NCBI RefSeq assembly: GCF_963675165.1
Contig: NC_087393.1
Span: 2,547,502 to 2,611,501, forward strand
DNA length: 64,000 nt
DNA from: Halichondria panicea
Lineage: Eukaryota > Porifera > Demospongiae > Suberitida > Halichondriidae
Direction of reading: 5' to 3'
Part shown: positions 20,403 to 33,300 of the stretch, piece by piece
Layout: the number at the start of each line of letters is the position of its first letter
Numbering within the stretch: position 1 is the first letter of the stretch
Program-made: the position numbers and the translations under genes
Notes under the pieces: model-generated
Told to the model about the DNA's origin: nothing
What the model saw: only the letters and a program-made list of their open reading frames with translations
Database searches by the model: none

Positions 20403-20512
20403 TAGAGGAGGTCCGAAACGAGTACCTCGATTTGAGTTAACACATGCATCAATATGACTTTACTGTACATGACCAAGCCTAATCGAGGTACTCATGTGGT
20501 ATACCTCCTCTG
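20403..20512. mobile_element. CAGAGGAGGT-type foldback MITE, 110 bp
   Basis: Begins TAGAGGAGGT and ends ACCTCCTCTG. The perfect 9-bp direct repeats CCCTAGAGT at 20394-20402 and 20513-20521 mark the target duplication. Confidence 0.8.
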
Positions 20513-20530
20513 CCCTAGAGTATATGAATA

Positions 20531-20942
20531 CAGAGGAAGTAAGCCAAGGTCAATAGGGTCACGTTTAATAAACATCTTATCCTGGGTTCTTGACCAGCTA
20601 CAGCTTATGTGTTGCTCTTGATCGTTTATTCGCCTGCTTGGAAAGCTTAATTGCTATACACATCAACTCTATATAGCTACAGAAGGCTAATTTTCCATAT
20701 CTTGTGGTTTCGAGGTTATTAACATTAAAGGTTGCAATTAAATCTGGGATCTCTTCTACATGTAGTTCTCTCAAGCTGGTTCGTCTGGGGCGCGATATAG
20801 CTCAACTGATTTCTGCTGTGATTATAAGAGGATAAAGCTAGTGGTGGTGTATAAACCCAGGGGCGCGAGGGTGAACTCAGTTTTACATAAACCCACGTGG
20901 TGTTTTAATTTTTGACCTTTTGACATTGGCGCACCTCCTCTG
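20531..20942. mobile_element. CAGAGGAGGT-type element, 412 bp
   Basis: Begins CAGAGGAAGTAAGCCAAGGT and ends GGCGCACCTCCTCTG. Flanks ATATGAATA and GTATGAATA match at 8 of 9 positions. The interior contains AACCCACGTGGTGTTTTAAT and TTGACCTTTTGAC, found also at about 6700 and 59690. Confidence 0.65.
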
Positions 20943-20975
20943 GTATGAATAGACCCGTAAGCAAGATCAGTAACT

Positions 20976-21203
20976 TTGTGGTGTTCTCATAGTATAAGTC
21001 ACAATGCTGACCATGGCTATCTTTGGGTGTATTGTGGTTTTATCTTCCAGTTGTGTGTACTTCATTAGTACTTTGTGGTGTTCTCATAGTATAAGTCACA
21101 ATGCTGACCATATGGCTATCTTTGGGTGTATTGTGGTTTTATCTTCCTGCAGTTGTGTGTACTCCCGTTAGTAGCTCATAGTATAAGCCACAATGCTGAC
21201 CCA
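20976..21203. repeat. Tandem repeat of about 100 bp, 2.3 units
   Basis: Units share CTTTGTGGTGTTCTCATAGT, AAGTCACAATGCTGACCAT and CTTTGGGTGTATTGTGG. A further partial unit lies at about 21483-21540, downstream of an inserted MITE. Confidence 0.7.
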
Positions 21204-21353
21204 GACTGCGCCCGAGGCTGAGGTTGTTTATAAACCAAGCATTCATTACTTGCACATATGCAGCATACCGTTACGGCGTATAATCTGGTTCATAAGCGCA
21301 CATCAATTGGTTAGCAGACCATAGATAGAGTAGAGAGGGATTGGAAATGATGT

Positions 21354-21484
21354 ACAAGGAGGTACGACATCCGCGTGTCATCTGCGTGTCTTAAACACAC
21401 ACATTCCTTATTATATTGAACTTTGACCTAAGGAATGTGTGTCTAAAACATTTCCTTTGACACACGGATGTCGTACCTCCTCTG
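21354..21484. mobile_element. CAGAGGAGGT-type foldback MITE, near-identical to 60711-60831
   Basis: Arms GGAGGTACGACATCCGCGTG and CGGATGTCGTACCTCCTCTG enclose inner arms ACACACATTCC/GGAATGTGTGT. It is almost the same sequence as 60711-60831. No clean 9-bp duplication remains here. Sequence just left (GTAGAGAGGGATTGGAAATG) resembles the ends of the 55260 element. Confidence 0.7.
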
Positions 21485-21489
21485 ATGCT

Positions 21490-22194
21490 GACCATGGCTA
21501 TCTTTGGGTGTATTTATCTTCCTGCAGTTGTGTGTACAGCACCTTTGCAACACACACACAAATGGTAAACCACAATGTAAACCCACAATGTAAACATGGA
21601 CTACATGCAGGCTATCCTTGAGTGGTTTCTTTACTGGTCAGTGTACTAACACAACAACTATAGATACCAAGGTTGCAGTAATAAGGCCTACTCCACAGAT
21701 GTGAGATGGAGAATGGTATACCAGAGCTGAGGTGTGTACATGGTCTATCTTATATCACACAGAAAAAATAACTAGCAATTTGAAATGTGAACATAATTAT
21801 TGACAGCAGTGACAGCAGTGGCGTAGGAAGAGAGTTATCACTTAGAGAGCATGGATAGTAGAAAAAGTTTAGAAGGGGAGCTGATACGCATGTGCACACA
21901 TATTAAAGTGTGCCTGCACGGGGGTCTTGTGGTAGTCCCCAAAAAATATATTAATTTTGCATGCTCTGGGATTGATTGATGTATTTGCGTACAATTAAAA
22001 GCTTGATTGAATTGAGCTTGGGTAAAAAGCAAGCATGCGTGTTAAGGGCCTTATAGAGGCCTGGTTCCTACTTTTAGTACACCACTAGACAGTACTGCAG
22101 AATGTAGCCTCGATCCCAGGCCGCACTTCCCACTTCACTTACGTACGTATTGATATGTAATAACTATGGCCTATATAATTATGTCTACGAGTTG
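21490..22194. other. Unassigned sequence inside the split RSAD1 duplicate
   Basis: It has a partial unit of the 20976 tandem repeat at its left end and a stray TAGCCTCGATCCCAGGCC terminus at about 22105. Otherwise I see no gene, terminal repeats or RNA-like structure. Confidence 0.4.
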
Positions 22195-22900
22195 CTTAAA
22201 AATCAAACTTCATGATGACTGCATGCATGCCAGATTTGTAAATTGTTTCTGTCTTTTTGTTGATATGCCTGACCTATACATTGTAAAAATGTAGATATGG
22301 AATCAGTTCTCAACCGAACTGTTAAGACTGCAATTAAAGAATATGAACGATGAGAAATTGACTACTTTTACAATTGAAGTTTCTAAATCTTGATTCAAGG
22401 TATATATATATATTTATATCGACATAATTATATATCTCCCGGTGTATATAGCTACGTCTTTGGATTTAATTAATTCCATGTACTAATTAATCTCTCAGCT
22501 AGTTTCTGTAGTACACAAATAATTATGCAGATCACTATTTAATTAATGCTACGCATAATTATTGCAACATACATAGTTACGTACTTGAATGATGGATTTT
22601 ATGTTTTTGCTGTTTGCAGTGCGGCATGGTCTGAGGACTACGAGCACAGGGCTTATTGTACTGGACACATTACTTCCAGACATTGTATCAGCTCATATGA
22701 TTCCCAGTTTACGTAACAGATGGCATTATTATGCTATCTTCGTTAGTTAAGGCCTGAGAATGGGACGAGATGATTAATATCTAATCCATCACTGTTCTTG
22801 TCATGACAACAAACGTTCTTTTGTTTAACATTATCTATATTTTTATGGGTTTGATTGCTTCTCTATTTGACAGTATTTTTTCTTTTGATCATGTTCCTAG

Positions 22901-23424
22901 CTTTGGTGCACATGCAAAGGCTTCAGCATTGCAAATAAGAAATTGAAAAATCCTAAAAGTGACGTCGTTTTTGACCCACTACCATGTCGTGAGCCACAGC
23001 CACAGTTTCGAATTCAACTTGAAGAATCAGATGGCTTTACTATTATTATGAGGCTTGTTGATTCAGAATCAGATACATCCGTGGAAAATGTTGTTGAATA
23101 TGAACCTCCTCCTGTCCCACAATCTGGACCCAGAGCTGAAAAAATCAGTGCTTGCTTATTGGCTTTTGATGTGTTTATTGCAGTAGTTAGTGCAATTCTA
23201 GTTCTTGCAGATATGCTGCTATACATGTCATTCTACTACGAAATGGCTCAACTGCGGAGCCGTACACCTCCTCTGCTGGCTTTCTCTCTTCTTTTGGATC
23301 TCTTGTTCCTGCGTTATTTACACTGACAGCTGGGATCTTAGAGAAACGTTTGATCACATTTCTGAGTGGTTTTGATAATGCTAATAAATCACTTACGAGA
23401 AGGAGAAGGAACACTGAACCATAA
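22901..23424 (+). pseudogene. Two-TM protein terminal exon with an apparent frameshift
   Basis: After a TTCCTAG acceptor the frame reads LWCTCKGFSIANKK, then an acidic stretch (EESDGF, DSESDTSVENVVEYE, PPPVPQSGP) and a strong membrane segment (about ISACLLAFDVFIAVVSAILV). Near 23245-23265 the coding signal moves to another frame: AEPYTSSAGFLSSFGSLVPA, then LFTLTAGILEKR (second membrane segment), LITFLSGFDNANKSLTRRRR and a TAA at 23422. In the first frame translation stops at 23326. No splice signals explain the switch, so a 1-2-bp indel, in the genome or the assembly, is the simplest reading. Upstream exons were not found and the family is not recognised. Confidence 0.4.
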
Positions 23425-23586
23425 CGTGACTGAAACGTGCACATGTACACATGCAGCACAACTTACTAAGTTTACTATAATTATGCCGATTAATTATTAT
23501 TATAGCGTATACCAATTAGGGTGAGTATATACAACTCGATCGCAATATTTTTTAGATTTTATGCTTGCACAAGACTGTATAGTATG

Positions 23587-23843
23587 TACCTTAAAGTGAC
23601 ATATTTTCACAGGTAGATATGTTTGCGAATTCACTGTTTAGCTCATTTTGCTGGTATTAAATTTTGCTAATTCTCGCTCAAGTTGTGAAATTAGTGTTAT
23701 ATAACATTTCTAATTACTTGCGAGTGATTTTAATGAGATAAATTGCAATTTCCAATTATCTGCGAGTACACATTTTTGTGATTTTACTATCATTCGCAGA
23801 AATAGCAGAAATTAATACTCGCTAAATATATCACCTTAAGGTA
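23587..23843. mobile_element. MITE with TACCTTAA terminal inverted repeats
   Basis: Begins TACCTTAAAGTGACATATTT and ends AAATATATCACCTTAAGGTA. The interior is AT-rich with repeated AATTACTTGCGAGT/AATTATCTGCGAGT. TA edges suggest a TA target. Confidence 0.6.
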
Positions 23844-23867
23844 TTAAAAATCAGTAATCATCGTAGT

Positions 23868-23956
23868 TGCTGCATTCGTGACAAGATAATAATTAATAGT
23901 ATGGCTAAGAGTGCACGAGTAGCCATACTATTGATTGTTAATCGTTTGTGATGCAG
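23868..23956. repeat. Inverted repeat around AATAGTATGGCTA
   Basis: Arms of about 36 bp (TGCATTCGTGACAAGATAAT... and ...TTAATCGTTTGTGATGCA) are imperfect reverse complements around a short AGAGTGCACGAG loop. The outer flank to 24180 is AT-rich with no gene signal. Confidence 0.5.
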
Positions 23957-24300
23957 TTTTAAGGACATTTTTAGCTGCAGTTTCAGTAAAAAAAATTTGC
24001 CGCGGCCGTTATTCGAACGTGCGGTTGTCAAGGCAGCAATTGCACGTCGTTAATGACGACATGCAATTACTGATATGCGATTAATCACTGCACGAATCAC
24101 AGTGAATAATAGGACAACATGCGATTATACGTATAATATTATAATTATTAGAGCTAATAATCAATCACCAAAAATGCAACTCACAAAGTAATTAATTTAA
24201 AAACAGTGCTCAGACTAGGTCTAACTATTTATAAAAATGAGAAGTTCTTTGCACGGATAAAATAAATGTCCAATCCTTATAATTATAGTAAGCACGCCAG

Positions 24301-27300
24301 CTAATCTGCATCTTCTTCATCATCATCGGTATCGCAGTGGGTATAATCACTGGACTTAGTAGCCTGTATGAAGAGGATACTACATTAGATGTAACTGCAC
24401 AAGCAGTAGGACCGTATAGGCCTGGATAGATTATGCTCGGAATAATTTTACCATAATAGGTGTCTAAAGAATAATTGGGGAATAATAGGATGGATCATGC
24501 AATGTCCATTTTTTGTTACATTAAATTTGTATAACAATGTTTTCATGGAAAAAATGCTTGAAGGTGAATATTATGGATTAGTTCAAGTTAGTTCAAGTCA
24601 GCCAGTTAAAATAGATAACACCTGAGAATCATGATTATTAATTATGTTGTGTGTCAATTGTGTGCTGTGTTTATGTCTATGTACGTCTTTATTATGTCTA
24701 GATTTTTTATGAGAATAATAGGCACATTTTAAAAAAGCATAGTTTATCAGGGCCTAGACATTGCATGCCTATTAACTATTCTCTGGTTCCCATAAAATAA
24801 TTCTTTTTCGTTCACCTAATATTCTTTGAATCACCTCATTTATCGAATTGTGCAACTGGGTTTAGCCATTTTATATAGTAATTAATCTACTACTGGACGC
24901 ACCGTGTTTTGGTGGTTTTTATTAGTACCGCATATTTTCGTCGGGTAAAATATTCGTTATTTTCGTGGGCAAGCTGACTTCCACGAAAACGTAGGCGTGG
25001 CTTACCAGAACGCATGCAATGAAGTCAAACGAAATTTTTCCTCATCGAATTGAACGAATTTTAAACCCCATGAAAAGTTACCCGCTATACAGTATAGACA
25101 TTGACCCTGTCCATTAAGTGCATGTATTTAATAATTAAGTCAATAGTGCGTAGTTGGCAACGCCCGATTGAAAATCCGCCTAATGGTGGTCTGTTTCACT
25201 TGATGCTCGAGAGCACCTATTGCTCAAAATCATGCCGTCATAAATATCAAGGCCTAACTGTAGGGGTGGTATTTATGCTTAAGAAAACATGCAGCTATTA
25301 TTCTCAGTGTAAACCACAAGCACATAATAGACTTACATCTCATTGAGATGAAACTATATATTATAACGGAGATATCCACCGTCAATGAGAAAGTACACAT
25401 AATTATAGTATATATAAGGAGACAAATGCTTGGCTCGGTACTGACTTTTACAAAATCATATTCTCATAATAACAATTGTTTAGAAGGTGTCGTCCGTTGT
25501 GCCAAAATAATTCTCACCCAAAAAATGCTAGTCTGATAATTATAAGCACGCAAAAAATCTACCAACCCCTAAGTAAGCAGCCACACACATGCAGAGACAA
25601 GTCATCTCACCTTCATGTTATACAGGTAGACTGCTAGATCATCTTCCATCTCTCCTCTCCTACTCACCGCTTTTTTGGTCTGTGACATTTAAAATGGCAA
25701 GGAATTAGCACCATGCGTGCATGCTATATACACACAGCACATAATAATATAGTTACATCACTAGGGGTACATTAAACTCTTGCTCCTGGTCAAGTCATGT
25801 ACTACCACAATTGGACCACTGAAGATAATATCAAACTTTTGCATTACTTCACAAATTCATGACATAGAGATCTTTTTGGGGGAATAAAATAAGCATCAAA
25901 CATCACTTGTGCAACGGCAGCTAAAACAGCAAAAGTCAGTACTTTCCTTTGGAAATGAGCGCAGCCTGAAAAGTAGCAGTTCACAAGGTAATAAACAGAC
26001 AGTGACGACCATTTCTGGATTTTGCTGAATGTAAAACACCCTCTTTTTAAGCGAACTTCCGGATTTTAGTTGTGTGCTGATACGAACGCTTAGAGCAACT
26101 TCTACAGGCTGAAAGATGACATAGCAGACGCCACTGGCAGCTATTTTTAGATCCACATGCTTTTTTTGCTATGGTCCGCCTACTACTTCCGTCCGGGAAT
26201 TCCTCCCAGTATACTCTATGCATGCACATGCACTATACACTAAATACAGTGGAACCTCCATAAAACGGATACCATTGCATGGGGAACAGCCTTTTGGCTT
26301 TGTTGAGAGGTTTCGATTGCCAGGTATGTATGCTCTAAGTCAATTCCTACTACTTGAAGATTTGCTAACTGCTTCTCTAGCTCATACAAGCTTTGAAAAG
26401 GCTGTAGACAAGCTACAGCTACGTAGGTTTTCGCAATAATGCGACCGCAGCAATAACTTTCCGCTAGTGGTTGTCCGTTCTGGGACGTTATTTTCCATGC
26501 TAAGGCTGGTTAGGGATTCTATAAAGCTGCTCGTTATACGGAGTAGAGAGGTGGCCGTTCCTAAGAGGTTGCTTTACATTGAAGTCATCAATCCGGACCT
26601 GAGCTTTTGGCTGTTTTATATAGCGTGTGGTTGCTTTCGGAGGCGGTCGTTAATGGAGGTTCCGCTGTATAATTATAGTAAGACTCGTTGATCTAAATTC
26701 TAAATTCACATGCAAGGGTTATATACATGCACAAAATCATGTGTGCAACATGATCCACTGCCTGAATAATGGTGAACATTTATCGTATATTATACCTTTG
26801 GAACAGATCGTGTCCTTGGAGCAGAATACCTTGTTGGCTCCTGTACAGCCAGCTCACTGGCCATAAGTGGCGTTTCTTGATTGTACATGACATCATACTG
26901 ACCCTCATCGTCACTGTAATCACATCGAAATTGATCACGCTCACCCTGCATGCATGTGAACGAAGAAACATCAATGCAATGTAAAGTATGTTTTTTTTAG
27001 TCACATACAATGTAATCTAAGTTTCAAATGCGAGACTGTGTCTTTTGATTGCGAATTTTCACGAACTCTCAAGGAAGAAAGTATGCACATGCAGTGACAT
27101 TCGCTAATGAGTATTACAAATGAGTATCACGTACTTGAAACCGGTATTATTATTATAGTAATTTTAAATAATTATAGTAATTATTTATTGTTGTTAACAA
27201 ACGTATGGACCAGGAGTTTGATCACCTGTTGTTTGCTTGCTAATTTTCGCTCAAGAGGGATGATGTCCTCCATGAGGTTGGTGTAGGCATGTCTATTCTC

Positions 27301-30300
27301 ACCAGTCCAGTGACTGTAAAAAGGGGGGAAAAAAGGAGAAAAACATAAAATAAGACAACAGTGTGGAATTAAGGTTTCACAAATCAGAGATAGTCATGTA
27401 CCTGACACCCAAAGCAAACTACAAAACGGTATTATGAAAATGGTTCAGCTATACACATCAGCTGCTAAGCTAAAGTGAATGTGGTCACCTATTTCTCTGT
27501 AGTAGCCTCTGGTTAGAGAGAGCATTAACCCTGGCTCCAGTGTACTCCCCCTCCATCGTCAGCTTGGCTGTGTTGCGTGCCACATGGGAACCAACCACAC
27601 CCATGTCAATGCCTACGAACGATAAGTACATACAGTTAGTGTAAGCAATAATAATAATAGTGACATGTTAAACAACTTTATGGAGAAAATCAAATTAGAA
27701 CTGTTCGATCTATAATTATGTGTAAATCTAGTCCATGCTTATACATGAAAACTAACATGCGTGCAATACAAGATGCCTCACTGCACTCACTCACCCCTCT
27801 CGGCAATGTCTCTGTCCCTAGTGACGGGTTTGGCCTGAGAAATTACTCGTACACACCTTGACCCATCCCTGCCTGTGTACTCAATCTGCAACTGGAAGGG
27901 GAGGTGATCCCTCCCATCTATTTGAAGGGGCGGGAGCCGCTTGACCTTAGGCTTAGGAGATGCCCCACTGGCAGTGTCTCCCTTATCTATGTATGAAGAA
28001 AGACTAATGATTCTTTGAATTTCAGTACAAGGAAAACAAGGAAAACAGTGTATACACAATTGCACATTATTTTAGCTGTTGCTATGATTATCATGATTGT
28101 ACCAGTGCATGGGGAGCCATGGCACTGTACAATTTGTAATAGCGCTGATACCAGAACACAGTAAGTACTGTAAACTGTACAAAGGAATGCATAACATTTA
28201 TGTGTTACAGACACATAAATATTATAAATACAATACATGTGCATGGCTAAATCTTTCCCAACAGACATGGAAAGCATAATTATGATAAACATACCATCTC
28301 CGTCAGTAGAGCCCTTGACAGAAGGTCGGTTCTTCTTGGTCCTGGATCCGTACTCGTACGTGAGCTCAGTATCAGCCGTCACATTGCCCACTGGTATCAA
28401 CAGCATGCTCTCCTGGCTATCCTCAGAACGAAAGTATCTGAGTTGAGGTGAAAGTAGAACATTTTCATAGACATAACTAGCAATCAGTTTTGGAAGTATA
28501 ATTATAAAATCATCTGTTCGACAGTCTTTGATGGAGCTACAAACTGGTTACTTTTCTCTTTCCTAACCCTGACAATGTACACGACAGTTTCTATTAATTC
28601 TTATGAGAGCAGGGTTTTAGAACACTTCTACTCACAGTTCACTGTGTAGTACAATCTTTGCCCGGACGTTAGTGGCAATAACAGGATTGGCTAGAATGCT
28701 GGTGAACTCCTTTGTGATGTTCAGCGGGTTGACGGTGGTAACCTGGATAAAATGTCAACAGGTATTACAAACATACATTTGTAGTATACTTTCAGCAGCA
28801 CATATAACATGTATTAAAAGCAAGTAGAAACTCGTGCAAATTACCTGTCCTCCAGTTTTGTCTGCCACTTGACCCAGCTCTGTTGCCTTACAGTCTGTAC
28901 CTCTGATTCTCACCAATGACACTGTCACACTGTGCAAGTAAGTAGGTATACGTGAGGGAAATGACATGCTATGAAATTGGCTGCAGGGCTTGCGTGAGAT
29001 ATACATTATTATACATTCACGTAAGTACTTCTAACGGCTTCAACCAGCAAATCAACGAAAGGGTAGTGTTATCACAACAACGTGGGCAATGGCCTAGGGA
29101 TGAAATGGACACCCAAATTAGTTAATGTACAATCTGACACACATGCACTAACAGTGCTAACAAATAAGTGAAGTTCCTCAAGTTCACAGAACACAATGTT
29201 GCTGCATGGTGAAAATGTGCACGTGAGTTTTAATTTACTTTTTTTCCACAGCTAGAGTGCCCATGTTCTCATAGAAAGTCTGTGCCTCTCCTCTTGCTTC
29301 GGCTGATACCAGGTCTACACAGTGAAGGAAAACACATGCAGTGAAACAATCAGTATATAGAACGATATTGCCTAGCAAACGTATAAACGTACGTAACTAG
29401 TTGCTATAATACATTTAGGTCAGGTGATGATGATAGTGACAACCATCAGAAAATAGGGATGACAAAAGTATACACACTCACCATCCAGGTTTCCCACTCC
29501 TTTGTTTGCCAAACCATCAGTACATATGATCACCTGCACACCAAAATACTATTTCACAGCATTCACACAAATACGATTGCTATAATTACTAATCTGTGAC
29601 TGTATGTATTCATGCATGCAGCTTGGCTATATATAGTCGTTACGATCAGCTAACACCAGCGCTCAATTTGAAATGCTGTTGACTTTTACCTTGGAGCCGG
29701 GAATCCTAGCAGCCATGGAGATAGACAACAGCAGAGCTGGCCCCAATGCAGTCTGACCACTCTCCTCAAGACTAAAAAACATTACAACCATCATGGAGGA
29801 GGCAAAATATTTTCTCATAGTGCCAATACATAAATCCTGACCGACCATGCATGTATAATATCATGTAGAGTCACAGTACGAATTTAAAGAACATGCGAAG
29901 CATAATTATTGATGAGAAATTCTTACTCAAAGACGTTCTTGCTCAGTTTCTTGTGTGTGTCCTTGATGAGACCAGGCAGAGGGACGTCCCCTCCAACTTT
30001 CACTAGGGCGTCCACACTCCACAGTTTGTCACCTGCCATAGTTACAGGGGTGCTACGCCCATCACCCACCACTGTCACCTGATGAGTTAAGATTATCACA
30101 AAAGGCACTAGGATGCTAAACTCATGAACTCCAGATTCATGAAGCGGAATCATGTAAATTATTCACGCTATAGCTGAAATATACAGTATATACACTGCAT
30201 GTACCTCATCTCCGAAAGTAACCAGGGCAACCCTGTTGGTTGGATGTGCACCGGCTAGTAGAGTCAACTGGTGATCAACTGCAGCTTGTACACCCTGTAC

Positions 30301-33300
30301 ACGGGAGTCAAGGTTAAACAGTATCCCTGTGAAACTTGCTTATACATCTGCATGGCATTACTTGCATGTGATATTTAGCCCAGGTTAAATTACCTGTAGT
30401 CTGGACACGTAAGTGTTGTTTCTGCTCTGTCCGGGCATGTACTGGTTCTCATTGTGCACGTTCAGCGAGGACAACCCACGCACACGGTCGTGACCTTTCA
30501 GCTCAAACTTCCCTGGCACCTGCAAAATATTTATCACAATTGTTAACCCTATTAAATAAGGATTGAAACATTGATGCACAATGAGTGCAGGTGTTGCTAT
30601 TATAGCTGAGCGTGCATACACACATTTATAGTATCTGATAGACAGAATAAGGTTATTGTAGTATAATGTCATGTAGCCTCCTTCGCAGCCTCTCCTTTTT
30701 CTGTTCTTTGTCACACGGTCAATAAGATAAAATACGGTAAGAATTGGAGGAACAAAGAAAGAAAGAACGAACCGTCTAAGAAAAAGGAGAGCCTGCCTCG
30801 CTAAGTCGCGTGACGGTGGCACAGTGGTGGCAGTGTGAAAATGAGCGTGGGCTTTCAGTAGATGGGCGGAGCCTGACAGGCAACAAAGCCACAGGATGCC
30901 TACGCATTGTAGACTTACTTCATATGCAAGTCTGGAGATAATTATTATCATAGACGATGGCTTTAATACCTAGCATAGTGAAGTCTGAAGACTAAAGGTC
31001 TATCTTTGAGCCTATCCTCAAGCCTCAAATTGAGGCTTGAGTTATTATTGAGCAGTAGTCTAGTCTAGAAACAGTGTAAAATGACAATGTTGCAAGGTTG
31101 TGATCTCATGAGTACTGACAGAGTGACTAAACTATACTAATTTGTGTGCATGAGACAGTTTTCACAGGAGCACGAGCACCAATGTCGAATTTTCCCTTCG
31201 TTCAATACATGTAATAGATTGAAGATCGATAGGGTCCTGTCAATTCCATAGTCGTGTAATCCTATTGTAGTAGTATTAGAGGTTCTGCTCCTTTTGGAAA
31301 CTTTCTGGCAGTAGAACCAGCTCTATAGTGGATACGGAAATAATACCTGCAGATAAGCACTCAGGTCTACATTGTCTGCTGTAATTTAAAACACTCAACT
31401 GGGTCGAACGTGAGAGGTCTTGAGAGTGGGAGCACATTGAGTTTGATAAGGCGAGTCTTGTAGTCTGTAGTTCTGCTGTAGTTCTACTGTAATTATCCGA
31501 GGATAAAATTGGTTGCCCTTGCCCTTCTAGTTTGGATAGTGTGATTGTTCCAAGGCAATCTTCTTCTTCTTATTATTATGACTTGGACTAAAACATTCCT
31601 TCTGATGACATGAAGGGATCTGTCAATTTTGGCATGTCAGAAGTATTGCTGTGAGTTGTCCAGGATCTGGGATAGGTTCCTTCTTTGCCCAGGTCCTTTT
31701 GACAAGTGCTATTATCAGATACAGTAGTACTCTAGCCTTTCATGCTTCATCTTGTAGAGCTAACTTCTACATACTGTGTTCTGTAGCTTCACACACTCTT
31801 TGCCTCTAGTTCCTGGTAAATACGCTCTAAGTACTGTGTCACAGTGTGTGGGAGGACAGATATTGCGGTTTACTCTTGCCCACGCTCAATTAAATTTGGC
31901 TACGTCAGTAGCAGATCACAAGACTTAGCGGGGCAGGCCTTCCTTTTTCTTAGTGGCTTCCTTTTTTTATTCTTTGCTCTCTCCAATTATTCCCGTATGG
32001 TGTTAATATTGTGACAAACAACAGAATCAAAATTATAACTGAAAAAGGAAGGCCTGCGAAGGAGGCTAAATGTCATGAGTATGTATGAACAATGAAAAAT
32101 CACATGATGATGTTCAGGTACTGTACCTATAATAAGTATTTATAAGTGCGATCCCAGTATAGCTTAGATCTATAATCTGTTCCTACGCTATACAGAACTA
32201 TGGCACTAAGTGTTCTGCTGGTGACCTGTCTAATTCTGAAGTTGCTTGAAACAGGTGTGACTGCTACAAACTACTGTGTCATCGAACAAACGTCTACTGA
32301 TTCAAATTGCCAGACACTGCAATACTATGCTAAACACCTTCAGAACATTAGCAACCAAGATGGCAACATTACAATGACATTTTTGCCTGGTGATCACAAG
32401 CTAACGGAAATAACTTTCCACTTGATAAACAGGACAAGCGTTGCATTCACCACCTGGACTCAACAAAATGTTAAAATCTCTGTGGGGTTTGGAGCCGGAA
32501 TCACCCTTGAAAACATTACAAACCTTACTATCCAACATGTGACAATAATTCCAAACCCTATCGAAGGTGCACTCATTTTCAAAAATATACAATTATTCCG
32601 GTTGATACAAATAAATATTACATATACACAAGTCAAAATTCCACCACCAACAATCAGTCCTTCAATGAGTAACATACGAAACACTGAAATAACTCAATCA
32701 ACATTTGATCACTGCATTCTCATTTTTGGACAAGAACATGACAGCTCGATCAAAGAAATCAGCCTGGCCTTACAGAATGTATCGATTTCCTCAGTCAGAT
32801 TTCATTCGATACACTCAGCAGTAAGAATTACAATGGATGAAGGAACGTATCTACTGAATTTTACCAACTCCTCTATATCAAGTCAAAACACTGGAATACA
32901 CCTCAAGGTATACAATTCCAAGCTTATTTTTGATATGGAAAATGTGAACATTACAAATTCACACGATGGTCTATACATAGAAGATATGAGTGATAAGCAA
33001 CTGTCCACTGTTACAGTAAATGCTGCTTATTGCTTGTTTGAGGCAAATAGATATGGGATAGTGATAAACTCTTTGACAGACGTTCCCTCCACTGTGATTG
33101 TAACAATGAAGAATTGTAACATCACAAACAATACAGAAAGTGGCATCATTATCCACAAATCACGATCCGTGAAATTGCAAATGACAGTTGAATTCTGCCA
33201 TTTTACAGGCAACACTGGTGTTAGCATATTAATAGATGCAACAGATGAAGAGGGGTCTAAGCTAAAGCTGAACAATTGCACATTCCTCAGTAATGAAGAT

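Larger units (their letters stand above)
19324..22724 (+). pseudogene. Broken duplicate of RSAD1 exons 14-17
   Basis: Block 19324-19560 matches RSAD1 exons 14-15 and their introns, including the acceptor context ATTAAACATGTGCAG and the sequence of VLDVGDGVLLRKHLTNN. Block 22195-22724 matches exons 16-17. The copy is disabled: exon 15 has lost two bases (GCGTTACAG for GCGAACTACAG), exon 16 has lost two bases near CTACTTTTACAATTGAAG, and exon 17 has a changed start and a diverged 3' end without the original stop. About 2.6 kb of transposon sequence separates the two blocks. It is a segmental-duplication pseudogene, intron-bearing and so not retroposed. Confidence 0.85.

Noticed and set aside
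27400-27420. A possible 17-bp micro-exon in the vWA gene
   Set aside because: Exon 17 joins exon 18 directly in phase (AG|T); adding the micro-exon throws the following exon into a frame with a stop.
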